The position numbers and the translations under genes are program-made. The notes under the pieces were generated by a model. The model was not told the origin of the DNA, did no database searches, and saw only the letters and a list, made by a program, of their open reading frames with translations. A DNA stretch of 64,000 nucleotides from Saccharomycopsis malanga (Eukaryota; Ascomycota; Saccharomycetes; Ascoideales; Saccharomycopsidaceae): positions 2,356,001 to 2,420,000 of the forward strand of contig CP025323.1 of NCBI GenBank assembly GCA_004014935.1, given 5' to 3'. Shown here piece after piece: positions 1 to 8,508 of the stretch (position 1 is its first letter; the number at the start of each line of letters is the position of its first letter).

Positions 1-133
1 ATTCTGATGCAACTACATGCACATGAGCAGTGAAATTTTTTACATTTTTCAGTGAAAAATATTTTTTTTTAGCTCATCTCATCAAGATGTGTTTTAATAG
101 ATAGACGAGTAGAGTTGCAATAGATTTGATAAG

Positions 134-1729
134 ATGGCTGCTAAGATGTCTGCTAAGGAAGAGGTGAAAAAGTCGAAGAAAAGAGCTGCTGAGGATGGTG
201 CTGAATGTGTGAGGGATAAGCTGCATAAGAAGGAAAAGAAGGAGAAAAAAGAGAAGAAAGAGAAGAAGGAAAAGAAGGAGAAGAAGGAGAAGAAGGAAAA
301 GAAGGAGAAGAAGGAAAAAGAGAAGAAGGAGAAGAAGGAAAAGAAGGAGAAAAAAAATGAGAAAAATGAGAAGGAAGAGAAAAAAACTACAATTGTAAAG
401 AATCAATCAAATCACAATGAAATTGAAAAGTTTTTGAAAGAAAATGAAGTGGAAATCAAAGATCCGTTGAATGAAATGCATTCGGCTATATTAACATTCA
501 AAGAAATTGATATTGATTCGCGGATTCAATCTTGTTTCAAAGACTTTTCAAAGCCCACACCAATTCAGTCTGCTTCATGGCCATATTTATTCAAACAACG
601 AGATGTGATTGGGGTTGCAGAGACAGGGTCAGGCAAGACGTTTGCATTTGCAGTTCCTGCAGTGAACCATGTGTTGCACACCAAGTATAATAAGGGAAAG
701 CCCCAAATCTTGGTTGTGTCGCCAACCAGAGAGCTTGCGATCCAGATTTACGACAATTACAAGAAGCTATCAGATGTGACGCAGACCAAGTGCTGCTGTA
801 TATACGGGGGAGTTCCAAAGGACCAACAGCGTAGCGAGATCAAGACAGCCAACACGGTCATTGCCACGCCGGGGCGATTGATTGATTTGCTTGAGGAGGG
901 CTCGGTGGACTTGTCGGACGTGTCGTATCTTGTTCTTGACGAGGCCGACCGAATGCTCGAGAAAGGGTTTGAGGACGACATCAAGAAGATTCTTGCCAGC
1001 ACGAAAAACCGTGCCGACAGACAGACTGTGATGTTCACTGCCACTTGGCCTGAGGAGGTCCGCAAGTTGGCTGCGGGCTTTATGAGAAACCCAGCCAAGG
1101 TCACAATTGGAAACAGAGACGAGTTGACGGCCAACAAGCGCATCACCCAAGTTGTCGAGGTCATCGAGCCGTTTGGCAAGGAGAAACGTTTGTTTGAGTT
1201 GCTCCGCAAGTACCATGCTGCCAACGATCCGGAAAACAAGATTCTTATCTTTGCCTTGTACAAGAAGGAAGCCACGAGAATAGAACGGTCCTTGAACTAC
1301 AAAGGATACAAAGTTTCTGCTGTTCATGGCGATTTGACCCAAGGCCAAAGAACCCAGGCTTTGGAAGAGTTCAAATCCGGCAGAAACAATATCATGTTGG
1401 CCACTGATGTTGCTGCCAGAGGCCTTGATATTCCAAACGTCAAAACCGTCATCAACTTGACTTTCCCGTTGACTGTAGAAGACTATGTCCATCGTATTGG
1501 TAGAACTGGCAGAGCTGGCAAAACCGGTGTTGCTCACACCTTGTTCACTGAACAAGAAAAACATCTTGCTGGTGCCTTGATGAACGTTTTACGCGGTGCT
1601 AATCAACCTGTTCCTGATGAATTGCTAAAGTTTGGTAGTCATACTAAAAAAAAGGCTCATAGTGTTTACGGTGCCTTTTTCAAAGACGTTGACATGTCAA
1701 AAAAGGCTAAAAAGATTACTTTTGATTGA
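134..1729 (+). CDS. DBP3: DEAD-box ATP-dependent RNA helicase Dbp3
   Basis: ATP-dependent RNA helicase of the nucleolus, known in yeast for pre-rRNA processing and 60S subunit assembly. The 531-residue protein starts with a Lys/Glu tract of repeated KKE units (about residues 33-75), typical of yeast Dbp3. The helicase core follows: motif I AETGSGKT near 162, PTRELA near 198, motif II DEAD near 269, motif III in the form TAT near 304, and motif [12 protein letters not shown] near 455. The length is close to S. cerevisiae Dbp3 (about 520 residues). The ATG at 134 is the first in frame. Oddities: the Lys/Glu tract is a purine-only coding microsatellite, and the last 40-110 bp of the gene are copied several times downstream (1730-2330). 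A long antisense frame inside the gene is a shadow. Confidence 0.96.
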   Translation: MAAKMSAKEEVKKSKKRAAEDGAECVRDKLHKKEKKEKKEKKEKKEKKEKKEKKEKKEKKEKEKKEKKEKKEKKNEKNEKEEKKTTIVKNQSNHNEIEKFLKENEVEIKDPLNEMHSAILTFKEIDIDSRIQSCFKDFSKPTPIQSASWPYLFKQRDVIGVAETGSGKTFAFAVPAVNHVLHTKYNKGKPQILVVSPTRELAIQIYDNYKKLSDVTQTKCCCIYGGVPKDQQRSEIKTANTVIATPGRLIDLLEEGSVDLSDVSYLVLDEADRMLEKGFEDDIKKILASTKNRADRQTVMFTATWPEEVRKLAAGFMRNPAKVTIGNRDELTANKRITQVVEVIEPFGKEKRLFELLRKYHAANDPENKILIFALYKKEATRIERSLNYKGYKVSAVHGDLTQGQRTQALEEFKSGRNNIMLATDVAARGLDIPNVKTVINLTFPLTVEDYVHRIGRTGRAGKTGVAHTLFTEQEKHLAGALMNVLRGANQPVPDELLKFGSHTKKKAHSVYGAFFKDVDMSKKAKKITFD

Positions 1730-2330
1730 ATTTAGTTGGTTGGTTGTTGGTATGTCAAAAAAGGCTAAAAAGATTACTTTTGATTGAATATAATAATAAT
1801 AATAATCTTATATTACAAGCCCATTACATATGAGTTTCTAAATTCCATTTTAATTAAATGTATAGTAAATTGTTAGTTTTGACATTACAAACAAACAAGA
1901 ATTCGCTTTTGATTCTTTTTTGACAAAAAAATCACTTTTGATTAAATGTACAATTAATTGTTTGTTTTGACATTACAAACGGGCTATAAAATCACTTTTG
2001 ATTGAATGTAGCTGTTTATTTGTTTCGACATGCCAAAAATGGCTAAAAAAATCCCTTTTGATTAAATGTATAGTTGGCTGGTTAAAATTTGGTAGTCATA
2101 CTAAAAAAAGGCTCATAGTGTCTATAGAGCCTTTTTTAAAGACGTTGACATTACAAACAGGCTATAAAATCACTTCTGATTAAATGTAGTTGGTTGGCTG
2201 TTAGCATGACAAAAAAATCACTTTTGATTAAATTTAGTTGGTTGTTTTTTGACAAGAAAATCACTTTTAATTGAATGTAGTTGGTTAATTGTTGGCATGA
2301 CAAATAATCACTTTTGATTAAATGTATACT
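1730..2330 (+). pseudogene. decaying tandem copies of the DBP3 3' end
   Basis: At least six degenerate copies of the end of DBP3 follow its stop codon. The copy at 1751-1788 repeats the last 36 coding bases almost exactly. Shorter copies ending in an ATCACTTTTGATTRAATGTA-like string lie near 1930, 1990, 2050, 2220, 2260 and 2310. The longest copy (about 2080-2183) can be translated as LKFGSHTKK... through ...GYKITSD, matching the C-terminal 35 residues of Dbp3 with substitutions and a small frame change. The copies differ from each other and carry stops, so they are not expected to make protein. They look like successive tandem duplications of a gene tail that then drifted. Confidence 0.8.
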
Positions 2331-3537
2331 TAAATGTTTGCTTTGTTTTGTTATCCAACTTTTATTTTTATATTTCGTTTGTTTCCAAGTATTGTCAATG
2401 ACATTTGTAATTAAAGTTTAACTAAAAATTGTTCTAGGACTAGACTTACCTAGCAAAACTTGGACAATGCCGTTATCCTATTGGTTAGTTATTCATCCCA
2501 GTCTAGGTAGTTGTCTAAAGCCTTTGAGCTCCTTTGCAGATATCTCCCTATTCAAAGCACTATTTAAAACTCTACTTTCATCGATTTATCTCACTGATTA
2601 TAAAAATTATATAAAATTCACTTTTATAATTTTTCAAAATTTTCAAAGTCAGCTAGCTATCGTTTTACCCATTCTCCATTCAATGAAAAGCCATCTTAAT
2701 ATTAAAGCTGAACAATCATATGTGTAGGTCGCTGGACTGGATAGTTTAGCGACTAGCAGTGTCGAAAAAGAGTTAAAAAGACTTAACAGGCTCAAGGGTG
2801 AGAAGGACACATGTTTGAGTTTTCCTTACCAAGTTTTACAGTCCTTTTAGACATGGTTCGTATATACGAAACTATTATTTAGTGGGCTCGACATGTAATG
2901 ATAATATGTTACAAAAAAGCTAAATGAGTGATTACATAATTCGATTTAAATCCTTGAGTCATTATAAAGCAATGATGACTTTTCAGCTCTATTGATATTG
3001 GCTACAAAACTTGATTATAAAGCTGATATAAGAAGAAAGTTTGATAGTGTTAATTGTAAACTTTGTAAAACAACGCTGAGAAATGAATATTTTTCTAAAG
3101 GACATTATAAAATTAGCAAATGTATGGAGGAGATGTCATAAACTTGATAAAATATATCATAAGAGTTTGGTTGAGGGTTGCCTAAAATTAGACGTCTAGA
3201 GAATTGCACAGTTATTATAAGATAAACTTGCTCTGGCTGACAAAATTATATACTCGATCAATCTCGTACAATATTACAACCCTTTCATATAAAGAGCATC
3301 CAGATTATCGTTTCACTGTCATTTTTTTCAACTATTATTATAGTTATTAGCCATAAACTCCCATTGGTGATTAACAAAACTGTTTTCCTGATCAATCTCG
3401 TACAATATTACAAACCTTTTTCATATAAAGAGCATCCAGATTCCCATTTTACTATCATCCTTTTACAATCAATCAAACAACCATCAAATCGTGAATTAAG
3501 CAACTAAAAACATCAAACAAGCAAAAAAAGCAATAAA
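2331..3537. other. intergenic region, no gene seen
   Basis: AT-rich spacer between the DBP3 tail copies and ALG13. It holds a family-A repeat (2728-2905), a short open stretch with a Cys/His pattern (3001-3141), and a direct repeat of about 75 bp at 3254-3330 and 3391-3465 sharing the string ATCAATCTCGTACAATATTA. I find no convincing gene. Confidence 0.5.
2728..2905 (+). mobile_element. family-A SINE-like repeat, degenerate copy
   Basis: Shares with other family-A copies the order: Lys/Arg-codon-like purine stretch, AAGAC-TTAACAGG, GGGTGAGAA, TTACCAAGT, TTTAGACATGG, CGTATATACGAAACT, GTGGGCTCGA and an ATAATAT tail. The tRNA-like head is strongly mutated. Confidence 0.6.
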
Positions 3538-4191
3538 CTATACCCACCCAAGCTCCTGGCATACCACATTGTTGAGTGCTGTGGTATTGGGCGGCTCTAA
3601 TCTGTTGAAAGTGGCTTGTTTTTCCATAAGGTTCTCTAGACATTTTGTAATTCTCCTGTAATTTTGCTCGGTGCTACACTCGCTAGAAAACCGATAGTAG
3701 AGCAAGAGATCCATCTGTTCAAGTACGCTGGCTATTTCAAGCTGATGGTTATCCATGAGCTTATCATTGACTACTACAAGAAGAGGTTTATGGAGCCTTA
3801 ACGAGTCTAGAATGGACCCTGTTCCCGAATGTGATATTACGAGACTCAGACTTTCAAGGTCTGCGGTCAAATCGTTGTTGAAAGCATACGTGTCAATACG
3901 AAGTCTCCGATGTTTATACCAAATTGTCTCTGCATTGTTTTTCCCATTTGGGACTGCTACTTTACTGTTTCTGTTCATATCCAACGTCTCCAGCGGCTGG
4001 AGAACAGCTGTGAAATCTCTGCTGGACCTCACTCGATCTCTTACTATAGACGGATTCGTTCCATACTGAATTATAAGCCTCGTAAAGTTGTTAGCTACTA
4101 AATACTCTAGAAATACATCCGACATTGAAAACTCTATCAATCTATTAAACGTCTCCGTCGCCCCCGTGGTCACCAATGCTGCTTTTACCAT
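3538..4191 (-). CDS. ALG13: UDP-GlcNAc transferase catalytic subunit Alg13
   Basis: Catalytic half of the Alg13/Alg14 UDP-GlcNAc transferase, which adds the second GlcNAc to dolichol-PP-GlcNAc on the cytosolic face of the ER in N-glycan assembly. The protein has the C-terminal GT28 fold: N-terminal VTTGATETF, then SHSGTGSILDSLRLHKPL and NDKLMDNHQLE, the nucleotide-sugar binding region of the family. The frame is open upstream to 4311, but the ATG at 4191 gives a 217-residue protein starting MVKAALVTTGA. That matches the family start and the approx. 200-residue length of S. cerevisiae Alg13, while the upstream extension is hydrophobic and unlike the family. It converges on nothing nearby. The region just upstream carries a block that is duplicated near 4500. 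Confidence 0.9.
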   Translation of the reverse strand: MVKAALVTTGATETFNRLIEFSMSDVFLEYLVANNFTRLIIQYGTNPSIVRDRVRSSRDFTAVLQPLETLDMNRNSKVAVPNGKNNAETIWYKHRRLRIDTYAFNNDLTADLESLSLVISHSGTGSILDSLRLHKPLLVVVNDKLMDNHQLEIASVLEQMDLLLYYRFSSECSTEQNYRRITKCLENLMEKQATFNRLEPPNTTALNNVVCQELGWV

Positions 4192-4261
4192 TTTATCAAT
4201 TGCCCCAAACACTATGATATACTCATAATATTTAGAAATAATAAGAATAATAATAAAATTA

Positions 4262-4700
4262 CAATTCCTCACTATATATATAAGAAACAGCTCGATGAGC
4301 CAACATCCCACCCCCTTTCCTTCAAGGCATGTGATATGCGCGGCACGTTAAATGATATGTGCGGCACACTGCATGATACTACTAAACAAAATGACAAGAA
4401 AGAAAGGAAGAACGTCTTGATGGTTTCTATTATAGCCTTTATATAATAGTCTTATTATTATCCTCAGGCGCTTCAGCGTATGTATGTATGCGCTTCAGGC
4501 GTATATATATAAGAAACAGCCCGATGAGCCAACATCCCTCCCCCACCCCCTTTCCTTCAAGGCATGTGATATGTGCGGTATGACATATGATACATGCGTC
4601 ACACTGCAGCATACTACATTACTACTCAACAAAATGGCAAGAAAGAAAGAAAGAAAGGAAAGTCTTGATAATTCCAGTAAAAGCATTCATATAAATTATA
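4262..4700. repeat. duplicated block, two copies in direct orientation
   Basis: A block of about 140-150 bp occurs at about 4264-4420 and again at about 4499-4675. Both copies begin ATATATAAGAAACAG, continue GATGAGCCAACATCC, CCCTTTCCTTCAAGGCATG and a degenerate TGATATGTGCGGC array, and end in a GAAAGAAAG purine run. The copies differ at scattered bases and by small indels. The second copy abuts the 3' end of CLC1. Confidence 0.75.
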
Positions 4701-4702
4701 TA

Positions 4703-5356
4703 TTAATATCCTCCGGCGCCTGGGGCATCAGAGTTTCCTTTTAAAGAGAGCAACAAGTCTTTGAATCTAGTTTTGTCTCGATTATGACCGATTGTTCCCG
4801 ATGATTTCTTCAAATCAATCAATTTAATGGTTCTGTCCCAGATGCTGGAGTCGTTTTTGAAAAAGTCGTCACGTTTTGCTATAAATGCAGCTTCTTCTTC
4901 CTTGACCTGGTTGATCTTGACCTCCTTTTTCGCATTGTAGTCCTCGTAGAACTGGTCAATCAACCCCCTGGCCTCCTCTACGATATCCTTGTGTTTCTGC
5001 TCACTAATGCGGTCCTTTTCGGCGATTTCTACGTCTCGCTTTTCGCGCCATTGCTTTACAGCACTGGATTCTGGCTTGCTATCCGAAGAAGCAAAGGCAT
5101 TCTCAGTGTAGTCTTCTGCATCACTATGATGCTGCGACGCATTACTGGACGTTAAGTCGTGATTACTGCTATTTATGTCTGGAAATTGGGACTGGAATTG
5201 GTTGACTTCATCCTCAACACCGTCTTCTAGAATCTTCTTGTCATCCTCAGTTGCAAACTCGTCTCCTAGAGCAGCTTTTTCTCTCTCTAAAAAATCGCCG
5301 TCACCAGCATCACCATTTATATCGAGGTTTTCAATAGGAGGAAACTTTTCTGCCAT
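4703..5356 (-). CDS. CLC1: clathrin light chain
   Basis: Light chain of clathrin, which regulates coat assembly on Golgi, endosome and plasma-membrane vesicles. The 217-residue protein starts MAEKFPPIEN, as in fungal Clc1, then has an acidic N-terminal half containing FLEREKAALGDEF, and the diagnostic C-terminal part: AVKQWREKRDVEIAEKD, a long charged helix (heavy-chain-binding coiled coil), WDRTIKLIDL and DKTRFKDLLLSLKG. The frame continues upstream to 5458 but those 34 residues are unlike the family, so I take the ATG at 5356. Confidence 0.95.
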   Translation of the reverse strand: MAEKFPPIENLDINGDAGDGDFLEREKAALGDEFATEDDKKILEDGVEDEVNQFQSQFPDINSSNHDLTSSNASQHHSDAEDYTENAFASSDSKPESSAVKQWREKRDVEIAEKDRISEQKHKDIVEEARGLIDQFYEDYNAKKEVKINQVKEEEAAFIAKRDDFFKNDSSIWDRTIKLIDLKKSSGTIGHNRDKTRFKDLLLSLKGNSDAPGAGGY

Positions 5357-5476
5357 TTTGCTGTACTTTGATCGTGCAATTAGCAACTTGTTTTGTTTAT
5401 AAACCGTGGAAACTTGACAATCTTGATATTTGGCAATTTCGGTTATGACGGGGCTCATAATGAACCCGGTTATATG

Positions 5477-5498
5477 GTACCTTCCTAATTAGGAAGGT
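5477..5498. repeat. 22-bp perfect palindrome
   Basis: The string TACCTTCCTAATTAGGAAGGTA is its own reverse complement when read in two 11-bp halves. It lies between the CLC1 5' end and the octanucleotide array. It could be a hairpin, a dimeric protein site or a slippage boundary, and the sequence does not decide between these. Confidence 0.8.
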
Positions 5499-5504
5499 AT
5501 ATGA

Positions 5505-5680
5505 TCTTACTATATTACTATATTACTATATTACTATATTACTATATTACTATATTACTATATTACTATATTACTATATTACTATATTACTATATTACTA
5601 TATTACTATATTACTATATTACTATATTACTATATTACTATATTACTATATTACTATATTACTATATTACTATATATTAC
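5505..5680. repeat. octanucleotide microsatellite (ACTATATT)n
   Basis: About 21-22 near-perfect head-to-tail copies of the 8-bp unit ACTATATT, degenerating at the right end. An apparent 60-residue frame through it is only the translation of the repeat. It lies upstream of CLC1, beyond the 22-bp palindrome. Confidence 0.95.
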
Positions 5681-5699
5681 TAATATTATGCTCTGATCA

Positions 5700-6640
5700 A
5701 CTAGAGATCTTAAACCCTTATTCTATTTACTAATCTTATTGGCTAAATTTATCAGCTAGATTTATCAGGCGAAATCCAAGCCACTGACATTTCCTATTTT
5801 CTTCATCTTTACGAGTCTACATTGTAGCCTGTAGCTTGATTACCCCTTCAGGTACCTCAGTGTTCTAACCACTGTTTAAGACTCTATTTCCCCCTTTACT
5901 TTAGTCTTCTTCTATCCTTTTACATAGTTAGTTACTTTTACCAATTTTCCGTTCAATGTAAATTCATCTTAATATCAGTAAACATCAGTAAATCAGCACC
6001 TGATCTTTTACATCTTACATTTAGCAATATCTTTACCATTTTCTTAATTAGACTAAAAATTTGCGAAAAATATGCTTCATATTTACCATACTACTGATCG
6101 TTTTAATTGATCATAATCAACTCACCCAATTGGTTGGAAAGCACTAGACTTTGTTCAATGCTGTAGTCCAGACAGATAAACTTGCTAGTTGATAAAAAGA
6201 TGGCATTTGCCATTTCTTTTGATAATATGCCTACGATATAGACATTTCAACCTCTATGTACTGCTGTTCACATTTAGTTCAAACAACAAATTTCAACAAT
6301 TCCGGTTTTAAATCAAATATGTATAGTCTCTAGAGCAAATATCCTATCGGTATTGCCACTGTTTTTGTATGGGAGTTGTTGGTGTCCTCTTCAATATGGG
6401 CTCTACTTGCCACCATAATGCTGCTAGTAGGCACATTGGAGTGTCTCCACAGGGCTTTTGCATTGATATTCATCTCAATTAATAATAGATGTGTGTTTTT
6501 CTAATGCTATCCACAACAATACTGATCTCATAGACAAACCATTTCAAAGCGGAGTACCTCTCCCAGATTATTCAGGAGCCTGTTCATACAATTAGCAAAG
6601 AATAGATATTTAAATTGCCAAATTATACTATCGAAATATT
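5700..6640. other. intergenic region, no gene seen
   Basis: No open frame of note. The stretch around 5860-5975 resembles stretches near 2540-2700, 46310-46390 and 59930-60010 (TTTAAGACTCTATTTCC, then TTCTATCCTTTTACATA, then a GTTCAATG...CATCTTAATAT end), suggesting a third, older dispersed repeat. A reverse-strand stretch near 6220-6480 has some 50-codon openings but no recognisable protein. Confidence 0.4.
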
Positions 6641-7130
6641 CTCTCTTTTTAACAAAAATATGTCTTTACGCCTTACTATTGCCAGGTGGCCAAGTTGGTT
6701 GGGCCATGCGCCACACAAAATCGTGCAGAACAGGGTGCAGAATAGTGCAGAAAACAAGTGTGGCGTTCCTCACTTGGGGTTTTGGTCCTCGATTCGCGCT
6801 CTTGATGTTTTGAGGTAATTCTTAAACGTTTTATTGGGTTAACTCAGTGTTATCCTAGTTATTGTAACTTGTAAAAACATACAATATCATTTTAAATTTT
6901 TTTCCAATTATATAGTACCATTTATAACAAAATATATCAAAGTTTCGCAAACATTTCTGTTAAAACGGAAAATTGCCAATTTTGATAAAAAGTTGATTCT
7001 TTTAAATCATATTCTAGAGCATTTACAGCCAAGCAAACCACACAAAAATATATTTCCACACTCTGTAAACCCTAAAGATTTATACCATATATTTTGTTTT
7101 GATATTGGGAGTGCGGAATTTGCCTCAATC
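6640..7130 (+). mobile_element. family-B repeat, truncated, left arm of inverted repeat
   Basis: Head with a perfect A-box-like TGGCCAAGTTGG at 6687-6698 and a B-box-like CTCGATTCGCGC near 6789-6800. Between them is a stem (GCGCCACAC ... GTGTGGCG) enclosing a short GTGCAGAAYA repeat. The AT-rich body follows to about 7130, where it stops. The whole stretch is nearly identical to the reverse complement of 7690-8140. Confidence 0.8.
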
Positions 7131-7154
7131 TTAATTTAGGCTTTCAGCAATAAA

Positions 7155-8165
7155 ACTCTTTCAATACAATTGACATACCGTTGTATTGAAAACAGAAACT
7201 TAAAATATGATTTTTGGCAAATAGAACAGCTCAAGTTTACTGCCAAGTTGCAGTCAATATATAGCTTTAAGTTGAGCAGGAGTAAAAGGGTGTTTAAAAA
7301 GGCTCTCCTTGAACCCAGGTATAAAGCTTATTAATAAGCAAATTACGCTTTACCGAGCCACATAATATATTCAATGTATAGCGGACGTTAAAATAAAATA
7401 ACGTGACAAAAAGGACTGATTATTGTCAAATATGGCTTCCTCTGAGAACCTATAGTAAATCATAACTTTTTTTTAGCTCTTGAGATACGCGTAAAAGCTC
7501 GTTGAAATTCTGGAGAAAACATGAATAAAACTAAAACCAATCAAAACTTATGTAATAATGTCAAGAGATAAAGAAAGTCTCTCTGAAGGGCAAAATGCAT
7601 GATTTTTAACATATTATGTGTTATTTTAGACAAAATGAGATTTTCTCACAATTAAATGACTTACGAAAGCCAAATATTAAAAAAAATACACTGTATAAAA
7701 CTTTAGGATTTACAGAGTATGGAAATATATTTTTGTGTGGTTTGTTTGGCTGTAAATGCTCTAGAATATGATTTAAAAGAATCAACGTTTTGACAAAATT
7801 GGCAATTTTCCGTTTTAACAGAAATGTCTGCGAAACTTTGATATATTTTGTTATAAATGGTACTATATAATTGGAAAAAAATTTAAAATGATATTGTATG
7901 TTTTTACAAGTTACAATAACTAGGATAACACTGAGTTAACCCAATAAAACGTTTAAGAATTACTTCAAAACATCAAGAGCGCGAATCGAGGACCAAAACC
8001 CCAAGTGAGGAACGCCACACTTGATTTGCGTGACGCATGGTGGCGCATGGTGGCGCATGATAGCTCAACCAACTTGGCCACCTGGCAATAGTAAGGCGTA
8101 AAGACATATTTTTGATAAAACGAGAGAATATTTTTCCATTTTGAGAGTATATTTTGGAAAATTAC
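7155..8165 (-). mobile_element. family-B repeat, about full length
   Basis: Reverse-strand copy with its tRNA-like head at about 7985-8100 and its far end near 7160 (TGACATACCGTTGTATTG, an end shared with the copies ending near 28950 and 46405). With the truncated plus-strand copy at 6640-7130 it makes an inverted repeat with arms of roughly 450 bp. Confidence 0.8.
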
Positions 8166-8508
8166 CAGTTTTGCCAAGTGTATAAGAAGAAATAAAAGGG
8201 ATAACATACGAGAAACCCACACTATGATCCACTACATTGAGAGCCCATCACTCCTAACTACTTTTGATGAGAAGGACTAAACGCACGCCCTGTCAAATAG
8301 GGCAACGTGCATGTGGAAGAGGATGGTTGGCAGGCATGAGAGATTTTGGAGAGTTGCTTTGGAATGACCGATGAAAAGAGCAAGTTAGAGTGAATAAAAG
8401 CAGGAATAGTTGGCGGGGATTGGAGATACAAGTGATTAAAGAGGAGATTAGGATATTTCACGATATATTAGTAGAGAGAGATATGGAAATTGAAATTGTA
8501 GAAACAAT

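Noticed and set aside
770-1564. 264-codon reverse frame inside DBP3
   Set aside because: Antisense to the conserved helicase core; its length reflects the codon bias of DBP3 and it contains no domain.
5501-5683. 60-codon frame of repeated ILLYYYIT
   Set aside because: Pure translation of the 8-bp microsatellite.
6220-6480. possible decayed mobile-element protein on the reverse strand
   Set aside because: A roughly 50-codon opening without any diagnostic reverse transcriptase, integrase or protease motif.
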